51,886 nt of DNA. Source: an uncultured Algoriphagus sp. GTDB lineage: Bacteria; Bacteroidota; Bacteroidia; Cytophagales; Cyclobacteriaceae. Both the position numbers and the translations under genes were made by a program. Below, in pieces: positions 43,654 through 51,886 of this stretch (its first letter is position 1; each line of letters starts with the position of its first letter). The notes below the pieces were generated by a model, which was given only the letters and a program-made list of their open reading frames with translations, was not told where the DNA came from and did no database searches. The stretch covers positions 1-51,886 of the forward strand of contig CAJBER010000024.1 in assembly GCA_903952135.1 (NCBI GenBank), in the 5' to 3' direction.

Positions 43654-44772
43654 ATGGAAACAGCTAGTTATGACGTGGTAGTCGTTGGCTTGGGAGCGGT
43701 AGGTAGCGCTACCCTTTACCAATTGAGTAAACGAGGGATATCTGCCTTGGGCATAGATCAATTTGAACCGCCCCATACCCTAGGTTCGAGCCATGGGGAA
43801 ACGCGCATTACGCGCTTGGCGGTAGGCGAAGGGGAGGAATATGTTGCCTTGGCCAAGCGTTCCCATGAGATTTGGTCCGAACTGGAAGTCCTTTCTGTAA
43901 AGAAGATTCGGACTAAAACGGGGGGCATTCTTTTGGATTCAGGGGTAAATCCCTGGTCCAAGCATGGGGTAGAGGGCTTTTGGGAGCGTACGCTTCGGTA
44001 TGCGCAGAACCAGCAGGTCTCACATCGCGTCTTAGACCTTGTCGAAGCGACTGAAAACTATCCTGCTTTTCAACTTCCCCCATCAGCGAAAGTCTATTGG
44101 GAAGAAGAGGCAGGCTACCTCTTTCCGGAACTAGCCATAGAAACTCAGTTAGACCTAGCCAAAAAGCAGGGAACAGCAATATGGACCTCATCCAAGGTAA
44201 AATCCATTCAATCCGAAGGAGCACAATTCCGAATCCAGGTGGAGGATAAGGAAATCCTTGCCAAGCAGGTAGTCCTTACTGCGGGGGGATGGGTCAAGGA
44301 TTTTCTGCCTATGCCTTCCAAAAAAAGGCTTTCCATCTGTAGGCAAGTGCTGTATTGGCTAGCGATAGATGAGGGTGTTACGGATTGGCAGCGTTACCCG
44401 GTGTGGATGTGGGGTTATGGGGCAGCGCCGGAGGATTTTATTTACGGGTTTCCTTCGCTAGATGGCAAGACCATCAAAATGGCCTCTGAATCCTTTGTGG
44501 AGGTCGAGCATCCCGATCAGTTGAATCGAGAAGTGACCGAGGAGGAGCAAGAGCTATTTTGGAAGACCAAAGTGGAGGGGAAATTGAAAGGGGTGAAGAA
44601 ACAAATCCTAAAGACTTCGGTCTGTTTCTACACCCTTACTGAAGATGCTCGTTTTCTGATTGAGGAGATGGAGGGCAACCCGAATTTTCTCTGGGTATCA
44701 GCTTGTTCCGGTCATGGATTTAAGCATTCCGCAGCCTTGGGAGAGGATTTGGTTAAAAGACTAGGGTATTGA
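43654..44772 (+). CDS. MTOX/sarcosine oxidase-like FAD oxidase
   Basis: A 372-residue DAO-family flavoprotein like N-methyltryptophan oxidase (SolA) or monomeric sarcosine oxidase. The FAD fold begins with DVVVVGLGAVGSATLYQL, then GIDQFEPPHTLGSSHGETR. C324 in LKTSVCFYTLTED aligns with the cysteine that covalently holds FAD in this family, and CSGHGFKHSAALGE forms the C-terminal flavin-binding loop. It would oxidise an N-methyl amino acid and make H2O2. The substrate is uncertain. A T-rich near-match to TAnnTTTG precedes the start by about 15 bases. Confidence 0.87.
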   Translation: METASYDVVVVGLGAVGSATLYQLSKRGISALGIDQFEPPHTLGSSHGETRITRLAVGEGEEYVALAKRSHEIWSELEVLSVKKIRTKTGGILLDSGVNPWSKHGVEGFWERTLRYAQNQQVSHRVLDLVEATENYPAFQLPPSAKVYWEEEAGYLFPELAIETQLDLAKKQGTAIWTSSKVKSIQSEGAQFRIQVEDKEILAKQVVLTAGGWVKDFLPMPSKKRLSICRQVLYWLAIDEGVTDWQRYPVWMWGYGAAPEDFIYGFPSLDGKTIKMASESFVEVEHPDQLNREVTEEEQELFWKTKVEGKLKGVKKQILKTSVCFYTLTEDARFLIEEMEGNPNFLWVSACSGHGFKHSAALGEDLVKRLGY

Positions 44773-44827
44773 GAGTTTAGATAGGCATCCCTCCCAACTT
44801 TTCTGATCAAATCCCCCTTGAAAACTG

Positions 44828-44835
44828 TACTTTTG
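44828..44835 (+). promoter_or_regulatory. Putative -7 element of the MsbA-like gene
   Basis: TACTTTTG, an exact TAnnTTTG match, 23 bases before the ATG at 44859. No clear -33 box. Confidence 0.4.
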
Positions 44836-44858
44836 TGGCCTGAATAGCTACTGAACCT

Positions 44859-46646
44859 ATGGCAAAGCAACGAGGAACTGCATTAGAGCCCGAAGAAAAA
44901 AGAAAGCTCAACAAGCAGAATCTAAGCAAGTTGAACCAGATTTTTAAGTTTTTGACCCCCTACAAGGGGGCGTTCTTTGCGGGGCTTTTGTTTCTATTAT
45001 TTTCTTCGCTTACCCTCTTAAGTTTTCCTTTTGTAGCAGGAAAATTGATCGATACCGCTCAGGGATCGGCTTGGATTTTTTCGGATATCCACCACATAGC
45101 GTTACTCCTGCTAGGTATTCTGGCTTTACAAAGTGTATTTTCTTTCTTTCGGGTGTGGTTGTTTGCTCTGGTTTCTGAAAAGGCCATGCGCGATATCCGT
45201 CTCGCGGTGTACGGGCGATTGGTTCGTCTACCCCTCCCTTTTTTCGATAAGCGTCGTACGGGTGAACTCATCAGCCGCATTACTTCGGATGTGGGATTGC
45301 TCCAGGATACCTTTTCTACTACCCTTGCGGAGCTTTTTCGGCAGGTAGTGACCTTGGTCGCGGGCGTTGCTTTCTTGCTTATCAATACGCCCAAGTTGAC
45401 GGTATTCATGCTAGCTACCTTTCCACTGCTGGTCCTTTTTGCTCTTGTTTTCGGGAAGTTTATCCGGAGGTTGTCAAAAAAAACACAGGACGAACTCGCC
45501 GCTGCCAACGTCATTGTGGAAGAGACGCTTCAGTCCATCAGCACAGTCAAATCATTTGTTGGCGAGGCTTATGAGGTAAATCGATACGGCAAAGGATTGG
45601 AGAGGGTGGTGCGAGTCGCCTTGTCCACGGCCAAGTACCGAGGGGCATTTATTTCTTTTATCATCTTTGCCTTGTTTGGCGGGATTGTAGGGGTAATGTG
45701 GTATGGCGCTAGCCTTGTTGCTTCAGGCGAGATGAGCGTAGGGGAACTGGTTTCTTTTGTGCTCTACACCACGTTTATCGGAGGGTCAATTGCGGGATTA
45801 GGTGATATTTACAGCCAATTGCAGAAAGCAATCGGAAGCTCTGAGCGGGTGGTAGAACTCTTGGCTGAAGAAGAGGAAGCAGGCGCAGGTGAGCAGATTG
45901 TCGACTTCAAAGGAAACATTGCGTTTGATGCGGTAGGTTTTCATTACCCTACCCGACCAGAAGTAGAGGTCCTGCAAGGCCTGTCTTTCCAAATCCAATC
46001 GGGAGAAAAAGTAGCGCTTGTAGGACCTTCAGGTGCAGGAAAATCGACCATAATTCAGCTTTTGCTTCGTTTTTATGAATCCACCACAGGCCAAATACGC
46101 ATTGATGGTCAGCCACTAAACCACTGGGAATTGGCTTCCCTGCGTAGTAAAATTGGAATTGTACCTCAAGAGGTCTTATTGTTTGGAGGAAGCATACGGG
46201 AAAATATTGGCTACGCAAAGCCAGGAGCTACAGAAGATGAAATCATCATTGCCGCCAAAAAAGCGAATGCTTGGCAATTTATATCTCAGTTTCCCGAGGG
46301 CTTGGATACCCTGGTGGGTGAGCGAGGGATTAAACTTTCTGGAGGGCAGCGACAGCGGGTGGCCATTGCACGGGCAATCTTGAAAGATCCTGCGATTTTG
46401 ATTTTGGACGAGGCTACGTCCTCTTTGGATGCAGAATCAGAGTCCTTGGTTCAAGAAGCCCTGAATGAATTGATGAAGGGAAGGACTACGCTAATTATTG
46501 CACACCGATTGGCTACCATCCGAAAGGTAGATCGCATCTACGTATTGGCAGGAGGAAAGATAGTGGAGCAGGGCAATCATCAGGAACTAGTCCAAGATGC
46601 CGCGGGCATCTATGCCAACTTGGTGCGACTCCAATTTGCGGATTAA
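44859..46646 (+). CDS. MsbA-like ABC exporter (TMD-NBD fusion)
   Basis: A 595-residue half-transporter. Six helices fill residues 30-330, with the conserved DKRRTGELISRITSDVGLLQ coupling segment. The ATPase half has Walker A GPSGAGKST, the signature LSGGQRQRVAIARAIL and Walker B AILILDEATSSLDAESE in sequence, and the H-loop IIAHRLATI. It belongs to the MsbA/Bmr-type lipid or drug exporters; a lipid A flippase function is possible but not shown. The 3' end overlaps the convergent methyltransferase gene by 4 bases. Confidence 0.9.
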   Translation: MAKQRGTALEPEEKRKLNKQNLSKLNQIFKFLTPYKGAFFAGLLFLLFSSLTLLSFPFVAGKLIDTAQGSAWIFSDIHHIALLLLGILALQSVFSFFRVWLFALVSEKAMRDIRLAVYGRLVRLPLPFFDKRRTGELISRITSDVGLLQDTFSTTLAELFRQVVTLVAGVAFLLINTPKLTVFMLATFPLLVLFALVFGKFIRRLSKKTQDELAAANVIVEETLQSISTVKSFVGEAYEVNRYGKGLERVVRVALSTAKYRGAFISFIIFALFGGIVGVMWYGASLVASGEMSVGELVSFVLYTTFIGGSIAGLGDIYSQLQKAIGSSERVVELLAEEEEAGAGEQIVDFKGNIAFDAVGFHYPTRPEVEVLQGLSFQIQSGEKVALVGPSGAGKSTIIQLLLRFYESTTGQIRIDGQPLNHWELASLRSKIGIVPQEVLLFGGSIRENIGYAKPGATEDEIIIAAKKANAWQFISQFPEGLDTLVGERGIKLSGGQRQRVAIARAILKDPAILILDEATSSLDAESESLVQEALNELMKGRTTLIIAHRLATIRKVDRIYVLAGGKIVEQGNHQELVQDAAGIYANLVRLQFAD

Positions 46647-47314
46647 CCGAGATTATGTGCAGTAAAGGACTTGGTAAGCCCGAATGCTTTTTCTTTGAGG
46701 AGGATTGATTCTGGAAACAAGGCCTTCATTTCCGATTTGGTGAGCAGCCGAATTTCATCCTGGTATTGACTGGCTTCGGCAGGATTCCATCGCTCAAAGC
46801 GGCTAAGTTTGGTTTTGGTCAGGACAAAGTGAAGGAGGGCTTTCGGGTAATATTGTGCAAAGGGTAGCGCATAATGCGCTTCAATCGGAAAATAGATATT
46901 GGGAGTTTGAATAAAATGACGTTTGCCCACACGGCGGATCTCAGACGCCATTTTTTGCTGGTTTTCAAAGGTGTACAGGTGCTCAATCACCGAATTGGAA
47001 AAAACCAAATCAAAGCTCCCATCCCCAAATTCAGGCATACTGGTAGCATCTCCTTTTACCGCTCGAAAAGAAGGATGGCTAGTATTTTCAAGATGGAGGT
47101 TGAGTAGCGTGATGCGAATATTTGGATGGTTAAGCAAGGAACTATGTTTCCAAAAATAATCCCTCCCTCCGACATCCAGGATTTCAATTTTTTCGGCACC
47201 TGCAAAATTTGCAAAGAACAGTTTTTCGAATTCCTGCAGCCTTTTTCTACGAAACTTAAAGCCTAAAGATTGAGGATTATCGGAGGATGCAAAAAAATGA
47301 AAAAGGGAGGACAT
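46643..47314 (-). CDS. Class I SAM-dependent methyltransferase
   Basis: A methyltransferase of about 223 residues. Motif I reads IEILDVGGRDYFW, followed by an acidic VKGDATSMPEFGDGSFDLVFSN-type segment (PEFGDGSFDLVFSNSVIEHL) typical of class I enzymes acting on small molecules. The open frame extends to 47422, but the ATG at 47314 (MSSLFHFFASSDNPQ) is the more likely start since a TACTTTTG box lies 35 bases upstream of it, inside the longer frame. The target is unknown; neighbours suggest glycan or lipid. Confidence 0.82.
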   Translation of the reverse strand: MSSLFHFFASSDNPQSLGFKFRRKRLQEFEKLFFANFAGAEKIEILDVGGRDYFWKHSSLLNHPNIRITLLNLHLENTSHPSFRAVKGDATSMPEFGDGSFDLVFSNSVIEHLYTFENQQKMASEIRRVGKRHFIQTPNIYFPIEAHYALPFAQYYPKALLHFVLTKTKLSRFERWNPAEASQYQDEIRLLTKSEMKALFPESILLKEKAFGLTKSFTAHNLG

Positions 47315-47349
47315 GTACTTTTTGTGCCTTGGAACGTTAGAAATATATC

Positions 47350-47357
47350 CAAAAGTA
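47350..47357 (-). promoter_or_regulatory. Putative -7 element of the methyltransferase gene
   Basis: The minus strand reads TACTTTTG, an exact TAnnTTTG match, 35 bases before the ATG at 47314. It supports the shorter reading frame. No -33 box was found. Confidence 0.35.
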
Positions 47358-47462
47358 ATAAGCCTTGAGAATTTCTTTCTTAATTTTACAAGGTTTCCTT
47401 CCGCAGCCCTATTTTTTGTCAAATTTTTGTCAAAAAGAAGGGGTCACTTGGTTTAGATTTTT

Positions 47463-48833
47463 ATGAAGAGAAGATTTGATACGTATTTCCCCTGGTTGTT
47501 TACGGTCAGTGATTTTTTGGCATCCTTACTTTCTATGGCGATTGCAAATGCCTTTTTGCAGCGTTTTCAGGTGTTGGGACAAACAGAGTTCTCGGCTTTT
47601 CTCCCGCTTAGCCTTCTTTGGATTTTGATTTCTAGTCTTCGGAAAGATTACAAAATAGGACGTACTGATGAGTACGATAAAACCTTAAGCAGCTTTTCAG
47701 TCACCTTACTTTGGTTTTTGGGTGCTACGGCCATCCTGTGGACCCCACTTCAAGAGGGCAATTACCGTTGGATTCAAATCGGAGCCCTTGGGTTGACACT
47801 CGGGCTATTGATGGGGATTTTTCGAGTGGCGGTTCATTTAGTACTGAAAAAATACCGGGCCTCTGGCAACAATTATCAAAACGCAATCATTGTAGGCAAA
47901 GGAAGCACCAGTCCTCGGTTGGTGGATGTACTCCGAATTCGAAAAGATTTTGGCATTAACTTTTTAGGATACTTTGACGACCAGTCCGATTGCGAACAAA
48001 CCCGTGGAGCGATCGAAGATTTATTCGAAAAAGCGCCAAAAATGAATGTGGACTTGATCTACATCCATGAAAAATTGGAGGCTAGCCTAGTGAAGCGGGT
48101 TATTGATTTTGCAGACGAGCATTACATCAAAGTGAAGATGATTCCTGGAAAAAGTCTTCAGTTGGAAAAGAGCCTTTCCTTTTCTCGGTATGGCGATTTT
48201 TTTGTTATCAACGTCAACGATATTCCTTTGGATCATCCGCTCAATAGTTTTGCAAAGCGCGTATTTGATCTTGCCTTTGCCAGCTTTGTGACGGTATTTA
48301 TCCTTTCTTGGCTTATTCCTTTGGTAGGACTTCTGATCAAATTGGAATCTAGAGGACCTGTCTTTTTTATTCAAAAACGGAATGGGCTTAACAACGAGGT
48401 GTTTAATTGCCTCAAGTTTCGTTCCATGACCCCAAATGATTATGCGGACTCGCATCAGGCGACTAAAGATGATCCTCGAGTAACTCGAATTGGGGCTTTC
48501 CTCCGCAATAGTTCTTTGGACGAGATGCCTCAATTTTTGAATGTGCTTATGGGAAGCATGTCGATTGTTGGCCCAAGGCCACATACCTTGCCGATGAACG
48601 ATACCTTCCGAACTCAAATTGAACGCTACAATTCGCGTCATAAAATCAAGCCCGGAATTACCGGTTTGGCGCAGGTTAGAGGGTACCGAGGTGAAATTGA
48701 AAATTCCTTCCAAATTCGGTCCAGAGTACGTTTGGACTATTTTTACATCAACAATTGGTCTTTTCTTCTAGACTTGGAGATCATGGTCAAAACGGTGTAC
48801 GAGTTGTTGTTCAATCGTGAAAACGCCTATTGA
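47463..48833 (+). CDS. Undecaprenyl-phosphate sugar phosphotransferase (WcaJ/WbaP type)
   Basis: A 456-residue polyprenyl glycosylphosphotransferase that starts polysaccharide synthesis on the lipid carrier. Four N-terminal helices (to about residue 130) precede a CoA-binding-like cytoplasmic domain (NAIIVGKGSTS). The C-terminal catalytic domain begins with KRVFDLAFASFVTVFILSW and contains the KFRSM motif, SSLDEMPQFLNVLMGSMS and IVGPRPHTLPMND. Glucose-1-phosphate is the likely donor moiety. The stop lies 17 bases inside the next gene. Confidence 0.92.
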   Translation: MKRRFDTYFPWLFTVSDFLASLLSMAIANAFLQRFQVLGQTEFSAFLPLSLLWILISSLRKDYKIGRTDEYDKTLSSFSVTLLWFLGATAILWTPLQEGNYRWIQIGALGLTLGLLMGIFRVAVHLVLKKYRASGNNYQNAIIVGKGSTSPRLVDVLRIRKDFGINFLGYFDDQSDCEQTRGAIEDLFEKAPKMNVDLIYIHEKLEASLVKRVIDFADEHYIKVKMIPGKSLQLEKSLSFSRYGDFFVINVNDIPLDHPLNSFAKRVFDLAFASFVTVFILSWLIPLVGLLIKLESRGPVFFIQKRNGLNNEVFNCLKFRSMTPNDYADSHQATKDDPRVTRIGAFLRNSSLDEMPQFLNVLMGSMSIVGPRPHTLPMNDTFRTQIERYNSRHKIKPGITGLAQVRGYRGEIENSFQIRSRVRLDYFYINNWSFLLDLEIMVKTVYELLFNRENAY

Positions 48834-49776
48834 TTTGGGATACAGCTGTCATTACTGTCATTCAACTCAAGGAACAAATTTTTTAGCGACAGAGCGCATG
48901 CTCGGATTAGGAGGGGAATTTACCTATGCCGCTTGTGCGGCTTGCGGCTCCATCCAACTTTTAACCATTCCCAAAGACCTTAGCCCCTATTACCCTAGTG
49001 CCTATTATTCCTTAGGACGTCTTCAACTTTCTGGCGGCTTTCGGAATTTCCTAAAGAAAATACGAATGCGGGCTTTTTTGGCTACGGGCCTTCCCGTGTT
49101 CTCTCCCCGATTTGGCGGCTATTGGCTCAAAAAACTCAATCCTAAGTTTACAGACCGTATCGCTGATGTGGGTTGCGGCAATGGGCAACTCTTGTATGAA
49201 TTGCATTTAGCGGGATTTAAAGACCTGCATGGATTTGATCCCTATTTGCCAAAAACGGAGCAGTTGGCACCCGGCCTGAAGCTTTGGAAACAAGACCTTA
49301 TGGAGACGGATCTCAAATTTGATCTGTTGATGCTTCACCATTCTTTTGAGCACCTCGCAGACCCAGAGGCAGTTCTCAGGACCTGTTTTGACCGATTAAA
49401 TCCCGGGGGTAGGCTTCTTGTGCGCTGCCCTGTGGCTGACGCAGTGGTTTGGAAAGAAAAGCAAGCCCTTTGGGTTCAACTCGATGCTCCTCGACACCTG
49501 TCTATACCGAGTACCCAAGGATTTGTTGGGGCAGCACAGCGCAGCGGCTTTGAGGTGAAGGAGATTCTTTTTGACTCTACTGCCTTCCAGTTTTGGGGGA
49601 CAGGCTTGTACGAACACGGAGAAAAGCTAGACCGCAGCAAAATCAACACCTATTTTACTGCAAAGCAATTGGAGGATTGGGAGCAACAAGCCATTCAATA
49701 CAATCAAAATGGAAAGGGGGATCAAGCCTGTTTCTTTTGTGTCAAGCCTGGGGGAAAAGTGGATAATCAGGCATGA
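48817..49776 (+). CDS. Class I methyltransferase with N-terminal zinc ribbon
   Basis: A 319-residue protein. Two CxxC pairs (C11/C14 in SCHYCHS and a second in CAACGS) form a probable zinc ribbon, followed by a methyltransferase domain with IADVGCGNGQLLYEL and LMLHHSFEHLADPEAVL. This layout resembles sugar C- or O-methyltransferases of glycan clusters. The start is GTG at 48817, overlapping the sugar transferase by 17 bases; this keeps the first CxxC pair. Its stop overlaps the 2H gene as ATGA. It likely modifies a sugar in the glycan begun by the upstream enzyme (inference). Confidence 0.85.
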   Translation: MKTPIDLGYSCHYCHSTQGTNFLATERMLGLGGEFTYAACAACGSIQLLTIPKDLSPYYPSAYYSLGRLQLSGGFRNFLKKIRMRAFLATGLPVFSPRFGGYWLKKLNPKFTDRIADVGCGNGQLLYELHLAGFKDLHGFDPYLPKTEQLAPGLKLWKQDLMETDLKFDLLMLHHSFEHLADPEAVLRTCFDRLNPGGRLLVRCPVADAVVWKEKQALWVQLDAPRHLSIPSTQGFVGAAQRSGFEVKEILFDSTAFQFWGTGLYEHGEKLDRSKINTYFTAKQLEDWEQQAIQYNQNGKGDQACFFCVKPGGKVDNQA

Positions 49777-50354
49777 AAGGGATGGGCAAATACTTTGTGG
49801 GACTACTTCCTCCTGCTAGCCTTGAAGCCCAATTCAAACTACTCAAACAAAGTTTTGCGGAGCAGTTTCAAGTAAAATACGCCCTCCAAGCACCAGCTCA
49901 CCTGACCCTAAAAATGCCTTTTCTGTACAAGGAGGCAAAAGAAGCAGAATTAGCCGGGCGACTCACTACCTTATTGGAGAAGCAAGAGCCATTTCTCCTC
50001 CAGCTGACTCGCATTGGACATTTTGGAAAGCGAAATATCCATCAGCAAGTAGCTCCATCCGAATCCTTGATGCAGCTCCAAACGACGCTACGGAGTTTTT
50101 GCAAGAGATCACTTCACCTGGTAGAAGAGCTCAGCGACCGAAATTTTCAGCCCCATCTGACCTTGGCTAACAAGGATTTGAAGCCGGCCAACTTTGAGGA
50201 GGTGCTCGCTTTTGCCCGTAACAATGCAGTACGGGGAGAGTTTTTGGTGGAAAAGGCCTATCTCATGAAAAAAGTGGATAACCGCTGGCAGGTGATAGCC
50301 CCCTTAATTTTTGGGAATAGTCCAGAAAACCCATCGCCAACAGCTCAGGAATAA
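49773..50354 (+). CDS. 2'-5' RNA ligase-like (2H phosphoesterase) protein
   Basis: A 193-residue 2H-superfamily protein. The two diagnostic H-x-T-x motifs are in APAHLTLKMPF and FQPHLTLANKDL, about 80 residues apart. Members include ThpR/LigT RNA ligases and cyclic phosphodiesterases; the natural substrate here is unknown. A 4-base overlap with the methyltransferase gene puts it in the sugar transferase operon. Confidence 0.88.
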   Translation: MKGMGKYFVGLLPPASLEAQFKLLKQSFAEQFQVKYALQAPAHLTLKMPFLYKEAKEAELAGRLTTLLEKQEPFLLQLTRIGHFGKRNIHQQVAPSESLMQLQTTLRSFCKRSLHLVEELSDRNFQPHLTLANKDLKPANFEEVLAFARNNAVRGEFLVEKAYLMKKVDNRWQVIAPLIFGNSPENPSPTAQE

Positions 50355-50433
50355 ACTCGCTGCACCTATAATTTTCAAGACTATCTAAACAATTTGCCTT
50401 GAAAAACTGATTAATATCCATCTCCTTTACTCC

Positions 50434-51886
50434 ATGAAAAAAGCGTTTGTTGTTGGTTCGGGTATTGCTGGCATTGCCTCCTCCATTCGCTTGGCGGTCA
50501 AAGGGTATGAAGTGGAGGTATTTGAAGCCAATGCCTACCCGGGCGGAAAACTTTCCGCCATCGAAGGAAAGGGGTACCGTTTTGATGCTGGGCCTTCCTT
50601 ATTTACGCTGCCCGAACAGGTGGAAGAATTGTTTCATCTTGCTGGCAAAAACCCAAAGGAGCACTTTGAATACGAGCGCCTGGATGTGGTTTGTCATTAT
50701 TTTTGGGAAGATGGCAAGAAGGTCAAGGCCTGGGCAGACCCGGATCGATTTGCCACTGAAATTGCATCTCAACTCGGAGTTTCTGATCAGGGAATCAAGG
50801 AAGTGCTCAAGCGATCTGCATTTATTTATGAGCACCTCGCTCCTTTATTTATGCACAGATCCCTTCGCAAGTTGGGAACCTGGCTAGGTCCACAAGCGCT
50901 AAAGGCTTATTTGAACTTGGGAAAATTGGGACTTTTTTCCACCATGCATTCCTCCAATTCCAAGCTTTTGAAAGACCCCAAGTTGGTGCAGCTCTTCAAT
51001 CGCTATGCAACCTACAATGGCTCTGATCCCTACCAGACTCCAGCGACGCTGACCATCATTCCCCACCTAGAGTTTAATCTGGGGGCCTATTTTCCCAAGC
51101 AGGGCATGCATGACATCAGCATGAGTTTGTATAAGCTGGCCTTGTCCTTGGGAGTTCGCTACCATTTCAATGCGCCGGTAGAGGAAGTTTTGGTGGAGAA
51201 GGGCCGTGCCTGTGGCCTACGGGTGAAGGGAGAAAACCTGCCTGCCGATCTAGTGGTCAACAACATGGACATGGTCAATGCCTACAAGACCATTCTCAAA
51301 AAGCAGGCTCAGCCCAAAAAATTGCTAGAACAGCCCAAGTCCAGCTCTGCGCTCATTTTTTACTGGGGAATTACTCAAGTATTTGAGGAAATAGGCATGC
51401 ACAACATCTTTTTTTCAGCCGATTACGAGACGGAGTTTGCACATATTTTCAAGCAGGGGACCATCTATGAGGACCCCACGGTCTACATCAATTGTACTTC
51501 CGTCACCAAAGCAGACGATGCGCCTGCGGGGGGAATGAATTGGTTTACGATGATCAATGTGCCCAACAACCAGGGCCAGGATTGGGATCAGCTGATTGCT
51601 AAGGCTAGGAAGGGTATTCTTGCCAAGCTGAGCAGATTGCTGCATGCAGATATTGAAAAATTAATTGCCTTTGAAGAAGTCCTGGATCCCAGAAGTATTG
51701 AATCCAAGACCTCTTCTGCGCATGGGGCCTTGTATGGCAATAGTTCCAATACGCGCTTCGCTGCTTTTTTGAGGCATCCGAATGTTTCCTCTCAACTAAA
51801 AAATCTATATTTCTGTGGGGGGGTCCGTGCATCCAGGTGGCGGTATTCCTTTGGCCTTACTTTCTGCCAAGATCATGTCGGAGGAA
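50434..51886 (+). CDS. CrtI-family carotenoid desaturase (partial, frameshifted)
   Basis: An FAD-dependent desaturase that runs off the right edge. The N-terminus MKKAFVVGSGIAGIASSIRL is the dinucleotide fold, then EANAYPGGKLSAIEGKGYRFDAGPSLF in CrtI style. A NGSDPYQTPAT segment and a CGG-SVHPGGGIPL C-terminal FAD motif follow. The last motif is in frame only if one G is dropped from the seven-G run at 51817-51823; as given, the frame shifts after residue 462 to a non-conserved stretch that stays open to the edge. The DAGPSLFTLP and FWEDGKKV.AWADPDRFA pieces lean towards a CrtD-like 3,4-desaturase, but phytoene desaturase is possible. It begins 79 bases after the 2H gene. Confidence 0.85.
   Translation, partial: MKKAFVVGSGIAGIASSIRLAVKGYEVEVFEANAYPGGKLSAIEGKGYRFDAGPSLFTLPEQVEELFHLAGKNPKEHFEYERLDVVCHYFWEDGKKVKAWADPDRFATEIASQLGVSDQGIKEVLKRSAFIYEHLAPLFMHRSLRKLGTWLGPQALKAYLNLGKLGLFSTMHSSNSKLLKDPKLVQLFNRYATYNGSDPYQTPATLTIIPHLEFNLGAYFPKQGMHDISMSLYKLALSLGVRYHFNAPVEEVLVEKGRACGLRVKGENLPADLVVNNMDMVNAYKTILKKQAQPKKLLEQPKSSSALIFYWGITQVFEEIGMHNIFFSADYETEFAHIFKQGTIYEDPTVYINCTSVTKADDAPAGGMNWFTMINVPNNQGQDWDQLIAKARKGILAKLSRLLHADIEKLIAFEEVLDPRSIESKTSSAHGALYGNSSNTRFAAFLRHPNVSSQLKNLYFCGGVRASRWRYSFGLTFCQDHVGG

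Noticed and set aside
47315-47422. N-terminal extension of the minus-strand methyltransferase to 47422
   Set aside because: The extra 36 residues are basic and unlike the family, and a -7 promoter motif lies within them; the ATG at 47314 fits better.
50447-50887. Alternative-frame open reading frames over the CrtI-like gene
   Set aside because: The frame starting at 50434 has the FAD motifs and conserved residues throughout; the others are shadows.
1-51886. Mobile elements, CRISPR, defence or secretion clusters
   Set aside because: No transposase, integrase, direct-repeat array, restriction enzyme or cas-like gene was recognised; base composition looks even throughout by eye.

Overview
The window reads as ordinary chromosome of a Bacteroidota bacterium, most likely order Cytophagales (Cyclobacteriaceae/Algoriphagus-like). 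I infer this from the fused MurF-alanine racemase, the many TAnnTTTG (-7 type) promoter motifs with weak ribosome binding sites, an LptC lipoprotein, NhaD, DUF6427- and PopT-type membrane proteins, a bacterial ComA homologue and a CrtI-family carotenoid desaturase. No tRNA, rRNA, CRISPR array, transposase, integrase or phage gene was recognised. Coding density is very high and no gap exceeds about 225 bases.

Region by region. (1) 1-6.8 kb: a partial PLDc_N-type membrane protein, an epimerase, a CLC-family transporter with fluoride-type (CLC-F) signatures, then a minus-strand block scpA / flippase-like membrane protein / murF-alr. (2) 6.9-14 kb: dxs with an alpha/beta hydrolase, facing ribD-msrC; then dgt facing hflX. 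(3) 14-20.4 kb: rfbC with an SDR, a TPR protein with phosphosulfolactate synthase (comA), then popT (DUF368) overlapping aroE, and tag. A bidirectional terminator closes this stretch. (4) 20.4-24.4 kb, minus strand: nhaD, a Glu/Leu-type amino acid dehydrogenase and anmK. (5) 24.5-32.2 kb: an envelope-biogenesis run of coaX, an outer membrane barrel protein, a secreted TPR protein, lptC, a small membrane protein, a CNNM/CBS (hemolysin-like) protein and a PpiD-like chaperone. (6) 32.2-38.8 kb: DUF493, pterin dehydratase, rsmI and an IMPase; a convergent AEC carrier; two small unknown genes; then glyA-tatC-rpiB and a bidirectional terminator. (7) 38.8-47.3 kb: a subtilase lipoprotein and a DUF6427-like protein on the minus strand; rbfA with a LolC/E-like permease; an MTOX-like oxidase; an MsbA-like exporter; a methyltransferase. 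(8) 47.4-51.9 kb: a polyprenyl-phosphate sugar transferase overlapping a zinc-ribbon methyltransferase and a 2H phosphoesterase, then a CrtI-family desaturase that runs off the window and carries a G-run frameshift.

Much of the content concerns the envelope: peptidoglycan precursor synthesis and recycling (murF-alr, anmK), lipid carrier recycling (popT), isoprenoid supply (dxs, crtI-like), LPS or lipoprotein export (lptC, LolC/E-like, MsbA-like) and surface glycan synthesis (rfbC, sugar transferase, methyltransferases). I found no convincing new multi-gene system. The points most worth following are the orphan comA next to a TPR gene, the CLC-F-type transporter, promoter motifs placed so close to start codons that leaderless mRNAs are predicted, and the frameshift in the crtI-like gene.
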